From Closterium sp. NIES-65 (Eukaryota > Streptophyta > Zygnematophyceae > Desmidiales > Closteriaceae): a stretch of DNA of 64,000 nt. Location: the NCBI GenBank assembly GCA_948144175.1, contig CANXME010000494.1, positions 1-64,000 on the forward strand. The letters run 5' to 3'. Made by a program: the position numbers and the translations under genes. Shown piece after piece: positions 1 through 12,500 of this stretch. Each line of letters starts with the position of its first letter. Within the stretch, counting starts at the first letter, position 1. Under the pieces are notes generated by a model. It was given only the letters and a program-made list of their open reading frames with translations. It ran no database searches and was not told where the DNA came from.

Positions 1-580
1 CGCCACATGACAGTGCCAGCTCGTATTCGAATCTGATGGGGACGGGAGGGGGAAAGAAGCAGTAGCAGCATGATCAGGGGGCCAGGGAGCCCCGAGGGGG
101 ACATGGGTGGCAGTGCATCGCGTTGTCCAACTCAACTCGCCACATGACAGTGCCAGCAAATCGTATTCGATCTGATGGGGAGGGAGGAGGGAAAGAAGCA
201 GTAGCAGCATGAGCAGGGGCCAGGGAGCCCCGAGGGGGACATGGGGTGGGCAGTGCAGCGCGTGGTCCAACTCAACTCGCCACATGACAGTGCCAGCTCG
301 TATTCGAATCTGATGGAGGAGGGAGGGGGAAAGAAGCAGTAGCAGCATGAGCAGGGGCCAGGGAGCCCCGAGGGGGGACATGGGGTGGGCAGTGCAGCGC
401 GTGGTCCAACTCAACTCGCCACATGACAGTGCAGCTCGTATTCGAATCTGATGGGGAGGGAGGGGGAAAGAAGCAGTAGCAGCATGAGCAAGGGCCAGGG
501 AGCCCCGAGGGGTACACAGGGCGGCAGTGCAGAGCGCGGTTTAACTCGCGACATGACAGTGCCAGCTCGTACTCAAACCT
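1..580 (-). repeat. Tandem array of exon 21 fragment, about 135 bp x 5
   Basis: Five near-identical units, each containing CGCCACATGACAGTGCCAGC and a GAGGGAGGGGGAAAGAAGCA purine run. The rightmost unit (about 520-578) keeps an acceptor CAG and an in-frame exon reading [18 protein letters not shown], which fits the TWD40-2 segment after LPGLSKR. The other units keep the ALHC part with altered frames and look non-functional or alternative. Confidence 0.75.
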
Positions 581-3500
581 GCTTGGGGAGGGAGGGGACG
601 GGGGAGGGAGAGGGGATAGGAGCAGTAGCAGCAGCAGTGGCGGTGGTGTCGGTGGCGGCAGCAGCATCATCAGCATGCCACCATGAATTGTGCACGAAGC
701 ATCGCATCCTACCTACCTGCATACACTATACTGCCGTAACTCCAATCCATTTCACTCCACCCATCTCTTGGACAATCCAGGCAGGTGCAGCGCGTCCCTG
801 GCATACCCATGGAACCACGCCCTGCCCTCCATGATTTAAGTGTGAAAGAACTACCCTGCGGCCCTTCCTACGCTCTACTTCATCGCCCCTTCACAAACAC
901 GCTTGCCCACCCACCTCTTGGACAGACCGGGCAGGTGCAGTGCCACTCTCGCGTACCCCATGCCCACCATGAACTGTGTGAGCCAGCCCCCTGCATACAT
1001 ACATGCATGTACCATACTGTAGTCAATACCATACCTCTTGGACAGCCCTGGCAGGTGCAGCGCCCCTCTCGCATACCCCATGCCCATCATGAACTGCGTG
1101 AGTGAACACCCTGTATACATGCCTGCATGTACCATACTGTAGCAGTCATTACCATACCTCTTGGACAAGCCAGGCAGGTGCAGCGCCTCTCTCGCGTACC
1201 CCATGCCCACCATGAACTGCGCCAGGTCGTCATGGTGCTCTCGGCCCAGGCGGGACGCCCTGGTGGTGAGTGGTTACGGGAGGTGGCGAGGGGTTGTGAG
1301 GGATTGGGAGAATTACGGAGACAATAGGGAGAGAAGGGGCATGAGGCTTCAAATGGGTGAGGGGGCCATGAGAGGATAGGATAGGTGAGGGGGTGGCAAG
1401 AAGGAGAGAACGCGGAGAGAGAGCAAGGAGCGCAAGGAATGAGTAGTAAGTGAGGATCATAGTGAGGTGGTGGGGAGGATCAACATGAGCAGTAAGTGAG
1501 GGAATTGAGAGGAAGACAAAAAAAAGGCGCAGACCAGTTAATGGCGGCAATGCGCTTGACATGAGTAGAGAGGTAGAGATGGATAAAGAGAGGTGGAGAG
1601 GGAAGAAGAGATGGAGGGGTAGAGAGGAGGCACGCACCATTTGACAGCACCAACGGGGTCGCCATGAGCAGCGAGGCATCGGCAGCGCACTCCGGGGTGG
1701 GAGAGGGAGATGGCATGCGCTGTCATGTACCTGGTGAGAGGGGTGGGTGAGGGAGGTGAGGGGGGTGAGAGCAATGACACAGTGTAGGGTAAGGGTGGCG
1801 TGGGCGGTGAGGGTTGAAGGGGTCAGGATGGAAGGCGCGTTAAGATCAACGAGGGAAGAGGGGGAAGGGGAGACACTAAAGAGAGGACTATGGGCCTTTC
1901 TACTCAGAGACCACCACAGCAACTTTACTCACCGGTCCACGAGCCACAGGACGCCGTCTCGCACCCCCACCACATACACCTGCCCCACCGGCCGCCGCTG
2001 CTCCATCGGCAGCCGCCCGGCTGCCACCGGCACGCCCCCGCCGCCCACCACCACTTCGGGCGGCTTCACCTCGGGGCCGTCCAGCAGCCCCGGGCCTGAT
2101 GACGTGCCGGGCGGCGCTGACGTGGCGTCGGCTGATAGGCTGCAGGCCCGAGCCATGGCTGAGATTGGAGGGACTGCTGGGGGCGAGGAGAAGGAGGCGA
2201 GGCGGACCACCTGGTGGGGAGGGGGAAGAAGGGAGGGAGAAGGAACAGGGAGCGAGTGAGCTTAGTCCATTCACTCACCTACACACCCAGCTCGCCCTTC
2301 ACAGGCTCACAAGATAACCGGCATCCTGCTGTAACACGCTACACCGCACCGCACCACACTCACCTGCAGCATGGGCGGTCACAGCTGCATTCTCTCAGGT
2401 GCCTCCTCCTCCTCTGTCGTGGGTGGTTCCATCATGGCCAGCAGAGCCAGCTCGCCCTTTCCTGGCTCACAGGTGAACAAAGACACCCTACTGTAACACG
2501 CTGCACTGCACTGCACCGACTCACTTGCAGCATGGGAGGCCGCAGCTGAACCCTCTCCGGTGCCTCATCTGTCCTGGGAGGCGCCATGGCCAGCAGTGCC
2601 AGCTCACCCTTCCCAGGCTCACAGGAGAAGAAGCAACCTACTGTAACATGCTGCACTGGATTGCACCGCAGTGCACCACCACTCACCTGTAGCATGGGCG
2701 GCCGCAGCTGCACCCGTTCAGGCGCCTCCTCCGTCTTGGGAGGCGCCATGGCCAGCAGAGCCAGCTCGCCCTTCTCAGGCTCACAAGCGGGCACACCCTA
2801 CTGTAACATGCTCCACCGCACTGCACCACAGTTCACCGCACTCACCTGCAGCATGGGAGGCCGCAGCTGAACCCTCTCCGGTGCCTCCTCTGTCTTGGGA
2901 GGCGCCATGGCCAGCAGAGCCAGCTCACCCTTCTCTGCCACCACTTTAGCCTCCTCCTCCCTCCTCTTCCTCTCCTCCTTGCGCCTCCTTGTTTCCAGGT
3001 CGATCGCACTCACACCCGCATCCACAAACACACACCTGGATGGAGAGGGGGCAGAAGGGAGAGAGGAGAAGAATGGAGAGGGTAGCATGGACGGTGCCAC
3101 ATGCCCCCCCATGGCGCCCCTGACCGCCAGGTGGGCCAAGCAACGGAACTGCGGAGGCATCGTGGCCACCACAATCTGCGTGGCGTTGGTGCGGCTTTTG
3201 AGGATTCTCAAGAGTCGCACCAATATAGCGTTGTATGGAGAAAGAGTACAACACTAGGCACAGCAGACCTCCTCACACTCATGCACTGCACTCGTAACAT
3301 ATTCCATAACGCCCTTCGATTCGAACCCCCTTAACCCTTCATAACCCCTCAGAAACACTGAATCCCCGAACTAAGCCAAAAGGAACCAGAAAACCCACTC
3401 GACTGAGGTGGGCGTAGCCAGGAAGAGTTGGCGGTGGTGCCATGTGCCTCCTGTCGCCCCTCTGCCTGCCACGTGGCCCAGGCAGCGGAACTGCGGGCGC

Positions 3501-6500
3501 AGCGCACAGCAAACTGATGCACTCCACAAAAACCCCTCAGGACCCCTCCAAACCCCTTAAACCACTCACTCGACAGAGGTGGGGGTAGCCAGAAAGAGCT
3601 GACGCCGGTGCCAGGTTCCTCCCGTTGCCCCCCGCACGGCCACGTGACCCAGGCAGCGGAATTGCGGGCGGAGGGTAGCGACCACGATGTGCGTGGCGTA
3701 GGCAAAGGCGCAGTACTCTACTATGGGGTCCCACGCGGTCCAGTGCGGTTCTGGTAGCATGCCGCTGACCGGCTTGAACGTCTCCCAGCTGAGAAGGGGA
3801 AGTTGGAAGGGGAGAGAAGGGAGTCGATGGTTGAGGGCGAGAGGGAAAGAGGGAGGCAAAGGTGTGATATTCCACTACGGGGTCCCATGCACTCCAGTGC
3901 AGTTCTGGAAGCATGCCGCTGATTGGCTTGAACGTCTCCCAGCTGAGAAAGGGAAGTTGGAAGGGGAGAGAAGGGAGACGATGGTTGAGGGCGAGAGGGA
4001 GGCAAAGGTGCAATATTCCACTACAGGGTCCCATGCAGTCCAGTGCGGTTTTGAGAGCATGCCGCTGATTGGCTTGAATGTCTTCCAGCTGAGAATGGGA
4101 AGGGAGCGGTTGAAGAAAGGAAGAGGTGCGACAGGGACGGGGAGTGGGAAGTGGGAGAAAGGGTGAGGGCAGCCGGAGCAGACAGTTGGTAGAAGGATGG
4201 GGAGGAAGTTAAGGTGAAATACGAGAACGTGAGACACTGATAGAGAGAAGGTTTGAAAGGCTGATGGGCTGACTGATTGTTAGGGAAAGGGAGTACCTTA
4301 TAAGGTGGAAGTTTGGCGGGTGCTCACTGTAGTCAGCCATTGATTCTGAATGGGCGAGAGGATGATGAGGAAATAGGAATTTGGAGCATGAAGAACAAAA
4401 TAACCAAGCTAAAGGGCCTCATAATGCTCAAACTGCCATGACATGTGTGTTTCCACGCAACAGGAGTTTTTTTAGAATTCTCAGGCGTTTTAGCGTTCTA
4501 GCGGGCCCAACCCACCAGCTCGGGAGGAGAGGGCAGCAGAGGGCAGGCTGACCCCCTACGAGGATCCTTGCTGCTCTTCACACCAGTCCTGCCCTTAGCT
4601 TCTCAGGAATCCAGAGGCCCCAGACCCCAACCCACCAGCTCGTGAGGAGAGCGCAGCAGAGGGCAGGCTGACCCCTGGCAGAGATGTCTTCTTGGGCATG
4701 CGATAGGCCACTCCCAGCAGCGCGCCTGGGAAGAGCCCTATGACCTGCAGAGACAGCACCAGAGGTTGGAACGCCTTGTGAGAGCCATGAGAAGACCTGT
4801 GAACTGCAGGGTTGGGACCAGAGGGCGTACGAAATCCTGCTCGCGGCGTCCAGATTCACTGAATCCAGTTTCCAGACGTCTCAATTCTCAGTTTACTTCC
4901 CACACACCTGCTCGCGGCGTCCAGATTCAATGGATGTGCACATGATCTGCACTTTCCCATCCTTCCGGATCTGCCGGACCTCCACAGTCGCCCCGGCCAG
5001 AGCTGCAGCTGCAGCAGCCATGGCAGCCGCAGCTGCCGCCTCTGCCTCTTTGGCATCCTTCTTGCTTCGCCCTCTGAACCCGTGCCTGCCTGAACTGGCA
5101 GAGCTGCTCTGCACCTGAGGGAAGGAGAATACCAGACAGGAGGCGCAAGAGGGAGGGACAGGGAAGAGAGTTGAATTCTGCTGTCTCTGCCTCTTTGGCA
5201 TCCTTCTTGCTTCGCCCTCTGAACCCGTGCCTGCCTGAACTGGCAGAGCTGCTTTGAACCTGGAGGGGGAAATAACACGGGTGGGGTTGGGAAGGGTGGG
5301 AGGCAGAGCGAGATAAGAGTTTCAAGAGTGGTAGCCACTGCCGCCTCCGCCTCTTCGGAATCCTTCTTGCTTTGCCCTCTGAACCCGTGCCTGCCTGAAC
5401 TGGCAGAGCTGCTTTGAACCTGGGTTGGGCGGAACAGGGGTGGGGTGGGAAGGGTGGGAAGCAAACAAAAAAAGGGTTTAGAAAGTGGTAGCCACTGCTG
5501 CCGCCTCTGCCTCCTTTTGAGACGTCTCAAAAGCCATCAGGACGTCTCAAAAGTCAGGAGGCGCAAAAGAAAAGGGTTTTGAAAGTGGTTCGCTGCTGCC
5601 GCCTCTGCCTCCTTGGCACCCCTCTTGCTTTTTATCTAGAATTTGTGCCTGCCTGAACTGGTGGTAAGGTTGCTCTGCACCTGGGGGGACGGTCCGAGGG
5701 CGAGAGGCAAGTCCGAGGTGACAGAGATTGCAGGCACAGGCAGCTCAGAAGAACGCAGAGCCGCAGAGGTGATGGCATCATGGCAGTGGCAGTGGCATTA
5801 CCTTGGGCACCACGGCCCCTCCCAGGATGGCAAAGCGGTCCTGACATGTGTCCCAGGCGAAGTGGCGCGCCGTGCCCGAGTCCACAACTCCCCAGTCCTC
5901 TGTGCTGTACACGCTGTAGAAAGGGACTTCTGGCCACAGCACTGCAAGATATCTGATAAAAAAGGAGTGACGGAAAGTGAGGGACGAAATAAGGGAGGTG
6001 AGGGACCAAGGGAAAGTGGCGACCCGTGCCCGAGTCCACCACTCCCCAGTCCGCTGTGCTGTACACGCTGTAGAACGGCACCTCGGGCCACAGCACTGCC
6101 AGGTACCTGGAGTGGTTGTGGGGTTCAATCCAATGGAAAGGGGCGAGGGATGGAGGGGCGCAGGATCAGGGCCACTCAAACAGTTCGACTCGGTGTGTTG
6201 CTTGAGGTCGGAAGAGCATGAACTGCTCCAACTGCTCAGTGCAGGTGGTAAGCTGGAGGAGCTAAGGGTGCAACAAAATGACACATTCTCAGATGCAGTG
6301 GTAGCGGGAGGCACGCTGGGAAATTTTACACCTGACCACGGTCGAACAAACGAGCAATCACAGCGAGCTTCCGCTACCACTGCGTTTAGAAAGATGTCAC
6401 TCTGTTGCGACCTTAGCCCCTCCAGCTTAGCACATGCACTGAGCAGTTTAAATCGTTCCTGCTCCTCCTACCGTAAGCAGCACACCAAGGTGAGCCGTTC

Positions 6501-9500
6501 AAGCTACCTAGTGCAGTTCTTGTGGAATCAATGAAGCGAAGGGCCAAGGGTAAGGCGTGAAGGGCTGCACTGCAGCACTGCCACGTTCTTGATGACGGGA
6601 GTTGGTCGGTTTGGTTTGTAATCTCGAGATTAGGGCTTGCATAATAGTCAGACATTGTTGCATTGCAAAGCCTGATAGTCATTGTGGCAAGCCTCAGTTG
6701 GTGGGATGTCCATCATGGGTATGACTACTTACTTGCCGGACCTACTTACTTGCCGGACCTACTTACTTGCCGGACCTACTTACTAGCCGGACCTACTTAC
6801 TTGCCGGACTTGCTGACAGAGAGGTGCGAGTAGCTCTCATGTGCAACAGGTACTGCTCTCCGCCTCTCCTGCTTCACCTGCACGTAGGGTGAGCAGGTGG
6901 GGCGAGCGGGTGGAGTGGGGAAGCAACACAAGCAGGAAGGCAAAACAGAAACACCATACAAGAGCTTTGAGCTTTTATAAACTGACAATGAGGTGATTCG
7001 GATATTGTCCGTCCACGTGCACTCTATACCCTTTAAGGACCGACTCACCTCAGGCACAGCAGCTTCACGCGTCCACCCTGGTGACTACTGCAGGAATGAC
7101 GGGCCTCTGGCTGCCACTGTCCCCACCCCCCTCCCGAGCCCCCCTTCGCCCCAGTCACACCCCCTCAAATTCATACCCGTTACAGACTCAACTCACCTCA
7201 GGCACGGCAGCTTCAAGCACATCCACTCTCGTGACTACAGCAGGAATGACGGGCCTCTGGCTGCCACTCTCCCCCCACCCACCACAGTCACACTCACTCG
7301 CTGCATACTCAGCCTAGCTACACCTCTCTCAAGGCAATACTGACTCACGTCAGGCACGGCGGCTTCAAGGGCATCCACCCGTGTGACTCCAGCCGGGGTG
7401 ACGGGCCTCTGACTGCCACTGCGCTGCCCCCTTCCCAACCAGCCACCCTCAAGACAGCGCTAAACTCACCTCAGGCACGGCAGCTTCAAGCGCATCCACC
7501 CGTGTGACTCCAGCGGGAGTGACGGGCCTCTGACTGCCACTGCCCCCGCCCCCCGCCACAGTCACACCCGCCCCAGGCCCAACCTGCCCTGCTGTTAGCA
7601 GCTGGAAGGCGAGCGCGTTCAACCCCCTTCCCAGGCAGAACGCCACCTGAGGGGTTGAGGGGAGGGGACGGGTGGTAGTAGGTTGGGAATATACGCCTCA
7701 CAAACACTACCAGATCAAACAATTTTCTGAGTCTAGTCGAGTCAGCAGCTGGAAGGCGAGCGCGTTCAGCCCCCTGCCCAGGAAGAACGCCACCTGAAAG
7801 GGAGTGAGAGAAGGGGTAAGAGGGAAAGAGTAGCGATGGAGGAGGGCAGGCGAGGGTGAGTCAATGAGTAGCTGGAACGCCAGCGCATTCCGCCCCTTGC
7901 TCAGGCAGCAGAACGCCACCTGGAGGAGAAGAGGAGGGGGAATTGGTGGTAGTAGGCTGGAGCATGGGGCTGCACTGGCAGCCTCTGATCTACCTCACTC
8001 ACTCTTAAACCATGAGAACACTCAGTGTTGGCTGTGGCCACACCAGCAGTTTGGTCCAAGGCGTTCTTGGCTCATCCAAGTTCCAACTCTAGGGGCTAGT
8101 GAGTTCGGTCGGAGGCTACTGGAATTACCCACTCAATCCCTTGTGCACAGCATATCTGGTGTGCCGCCCGTAGTCACCATGTGCATACCATACAATACAA
8201 GGTGTGCTGCCCGTAGTCACCATGTGCATACCATACAATACAAGGCGTGCTGCCCATAGTCATGATGTGCATACCATACAATACAAGGTGTGCCGGCCAT
8301 ATGCACCATGTGCCCACCTGGTGCTGCCTGGAGCCCTGTGGTGTGGGATGGGAAGCGCTGCTGCGGGAGGCACGGTCGAAGCAGATGAGCATCACCCCCG
8401 CGTTGGTGCCACACTCACTCACTCACTCAGGCACTCACTCACACGTGCATCCTGATATCCCTTGCATCCCATTTGCCCACCTGGTGTTGCCGGGAGGCCT
8501 GTGGCGTGGGGAGGGCTGCTGCAGGGGGGACGGCAGTGCGGTCGAAGCAGATGAGCATCACCCCCACGTTGGTACCACACACACTCACTTACTCAGTCCC
8601 TCACTCACATGTGCACTTTAATATCCCTCGCTCCCATCCCAAATCCTCACCTGGTGCTGCCTGGATCCCTGGGTTGTGGGCAGTGCAGCTGCAGGGGGCA
8701 CGGCAGTGCGGTCGAAGCAGATGAGCATCACCCCCACCCACGTTGGTGCCACACACTCATCCGCTCGCTCACTCACTCACTCGCTCACTCACTCACTCAA
8801 TCACATGTGCACTCTAATTCTAATATCCCTCGCTCCCATCCCAAATCCTCACCTGGTGCTGCCTGGATCCCTGGGGTGTGGGGAGAGCGGCTGCAGGGGG
8901 CACGGCAGTGCGGTCGAAGCAGATGAGCATCACCCCCACGTTGGTGCCACACACCACCAGATGAGGCTGTAGGCTGTGCGGCATCATGCAGTAGATCTGA
9001 TGCAGAGAGAGAAGGGGACAATGGGGACGAGGAGTGAGAGGGGGAGAGAAAGAGGAAAGGGTGGAAGCAGATGAGCTTCACCCCCACGTTGGTGCCACAC
9101 ACCACCAGATGAGGCTGTAGGCTGTGCGGCATCATGCAGTAGATCTGATGCAGAGAGAGAAGGGGACAATGGGGACGAGGAGTGAGAGGGGGAGAGAAAG
9201 AGGAAAGGGTGGAAGCAGATGAGCTTCACCCCCACGTTGGTGCCACACACCACCAGATGAGGCTGTAGGCTGTGCGGCATCATGCAGTAGATCTGATGCA
9301 GAGAGAGAAGGGGACAATGGGGACGAGGAGTGAGAGGGGGAGAGAAAGAGGAAAGGGTGGAAGCAGATGAGCTTCACCCCCACGTTGGTGCCACACACCA
9401 CCAGATGAGGCTGTAGGCTGTGCGGCATCATGCAGTAGATCTGATGCAGAGAGAGAAGGGGACAATGGGGACGAGGAGTGAGAGGGGGAGAGAAAGAGGA

Positions 9501-12500
9501 AGGGGTGGAAGCAGATGAGCTTCACCCCCACGTTGGTTCCGCAGACCACCAGATGAGGCTCCAGGCTGTGCGGCTCCAGGCTGTGAGACTGCAGGCTGTG
9601 AGACTGCAGGCTGTGAGACTGCAGGCTGTGAGACTGCAGGCTGTGAGACTGCAGGCTGTGAGACTGCAGGCTGTGAGACTGCAGGCTGTGAGACTGCAGG
9701 CTGTGAGACTGCAGGCTGTGAGATTGTAGGCTGTGAGACTGCAGGCTGTGAGACTGCAGGCTGTGAGACTGCAGGCTGTGAGACTGCAGGCTGTGAGACT
9801 GCAGGCTGTGAGACTGCAGGCTGTGAGACTGCAGGCTGTGAGATTGCAGGCTGTGAGACTGCAGGCTGTGAGACTGCAGGCTGTGAGACTGCAGGCTGTG
9901 AGACTGCAGGCTGTGAGACTGCAGGCTGTGAGACTGCAGGCTGTGAGACTGCAGGCTGTGAGACTGCAGCTGTGAGACTGCAGGCTGTGAGACTGCAGGC
10001 TGTGAGACTGCAGGCTGTGAGACTGCAGGCTGTGAGACTGCAGGCTGTGAGACTGCAGGCTGTGAGACTGCAGGCTGTGAGACTGCAGGCTGTGAGACTG
10101 CAGGCTGTGAGACTGCAGGCTGTGAGACTGCAGGCTGTGGAGACTGCAGGCTGTGAGGACTGCAGGCTGTGTGCTGCAGGCTGTGCGGCTGCAGGCTGTG
10201 TGGCTGCAGGCCTGTGGCGGCTGCAGGCTGTGCGGCTGCAGGCTGTGCGGCTGCAGGCTGTGCGGCTGCAGGCTGTGCGGCTGCAGGCTGTGTGGCTGCA
10301 GGCTGTGCGGCTGCAGGCTGTGTGGCTGCAGGCTGTGCGGCTGCAGGCTGTTGGCTGCAGGGCTGTGTGGCTGCAGGCTGTGCGGCTGCAGGCTGTGTGG
10401 CTGCAGGCTGTGTGGCTGCAGGCTGTGCGGCTGCAGGCTGTGTGGCTGCAGGCTGTGTGGCTGCAGGCTGTGCGGCTGCAGGCTGTGTGGCTGCAGGCTG
10501 TGTGGCTGCAGGCTGTGTGGCTGCAGGCTGTGTGGCTGCAGGCTGTGTGGCTGCAGGCTGTGTGGCTGCAGGCTGTGTGGCTGCAGGCTGTGTGGCTGCA
10601 GGCTGTGTGGCTGCAGGCTGTGTGGCTGCAGGCTGTGTGGCTGCAGGCTGTGTGGCTGCAGGCTGTGTGGCTGCAGGCTGTGTGGCTGCAGGCTGTGTGG
10701 CTGCAGGCTGTGTGGCTGCAGGCTGTGTGGCTGCAGGCTGTGTGGCTGCAGGCTGTGTGGCTGCAGGCTGTGTGGCTGCAGGCTGTGTGGCTGCAGGCTG
10801 TGTGGCTGCAGGCTGTGTGACATCATGCAGCAGATCTGATGCGGAGGGAGGGGCGGAGGGGGAGGGAGGAAAAAAGAGAGCGGGAGGGAGGAGGAAAAGG
10901 GTCGAAGCAGATGAGATGAGAAGCGTAATTCACTCTAGCTTCTTTCTCACATCCAGACTCGCTCTTCTAAGCAACTTCCTGCAAACCCCAGTCACTGCCA
11001 TGAGCTTCTGATTCTCAAAACTGCCTGCCTGCCTGCCTGCCTGCCTGTCTGTCTGTCTGTCTGTCAAAGCTGCCTGCCTGTCCCCACTCACCTTGCGGTT
11101 CTTGCCTGCTGCCAACTGGGGAGTGGGTGGTGCGGTGTGTGGGTGGAGATGTGTTTTTTTTTAATAGTCTCAAAGCGCACCTGCCTGTTACCACTCACTT
11201 AAATTTTCCTCCCTGCTGCCACTCACCTTCAGCTTCTTGCCTGCTGCCAACTGGGGAGTGGGGGGTGCGTGGGTGGAGAGGTCGCAGATAGGCCTGCTGC
11301 CCCCTGATGCCTCCAACGCCCTGAGAAAGAGGGTGGAGGGAAATGGAGGGATGCACCATGGGAAGGTTTGAGCGGGGGAGGGGAGGTGTGTGAGTGGGAG
11401 GTCACAGATAGGTCTGCTGCCCCGTGATGCCTCCAGTGCCATTAGGGTGGGGAAAGTGATGGAAGCGAAGCAGGGGGAGAGGGGCAGGGAAAGAGGAGAA
11501 GACAAGAGTGGGGGGTGCGTGAGTGGAGAGGTCACAGATGGGCCTGCTGCCCCCTGATGCCTCCAACGCCCTGAGGCGAAGATGGGGAAGAGATTGGCCA
11601 CGGGCAGGTGAAGGAAGAGTGAGGGGAAGAGGAGAGGGAGATGGGGGGTGCGTGTGAGTGGCGTGGCGAGGTCATAGATGGGTCTGCTGCCTCCTGCTGC
11701 CTCCATTGCTCTGAAATAAGAAGCATGCCATCTAGCCAGCAACCCATGCACACACCGTTAGTCCACACGTGCATCAAACGCAACATCCCTTCGCTCCGCC
11801 AGTCCCTGCTGCCCACCACAAGCGCCAAAGCACGCCACCCACACAAGAGACAAAGCACGCCACCCACCACACGTGCGAGTCCTTGGCGCAGGCGAGCACC
11901 TCGACAGCTGGCACACGCGGGTGGCGCCAGCTGGCAATGGTGTGGCAGACGGTTTTGGGAATGGCATGCTTCATCCGCCGCACCTCCTGCAGGGAACCGA
12001 GGGGGTAAGGCAAGACAATACATAAGTGGGAAGTAAGAGAAAAGGGCAGATGGTAAGTGGTGAGGTGAGTAGACCCAATTCAAAGTGTGGCAGGCAAGCG
12101 GCCTTGAAATGGCATGCTTCATCTGGCAAACCTCCTGTATCAGATAGTAAACAAGACACGACGAGGCAAGGCAAGAGATGGACCGGGAAGGGAGGGGAAA
12201 AGGCAGATGGTAAGTGAGTGCAGCCAAGTCAAGTGTTGCAGTCGGCCTTGGGAATGGCGTGCTTTATCCGCCGCACCTCCTGCAAAGATTAGACACAAGG
12301 AAAGGCAAGGCGAGGCACAGTGAGGCAAGACATGAAGGGGGAAAGGGCAGAAAATAAGCAGTGAATGAATCGCAACTCAAATACGGGGGAATATCAGCCT
12401 TGGGAATGGCGAAGCAGGGGAGAGAATTGCATCTCTGTGTGCTCCCCTGACAGCATACTCAGTAAGAAGTACAAGAAAGGAGCACACCTCGATACATCCT

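Noticed and set aside
1..580. CRISPR-like spaced repeats in the left arrays
   Set aside because: Units are contiguous, exon-derived and eukaryotic, without unique spacers.
9522..10826. 434-codon ORF of SLQPH repeats as a stand-alone protein gene
   Set aside because: The 15-bp unit has no stop in any frame, so the ORF is an automatic by-product; the ends match exon 10 of the surrounding gene.
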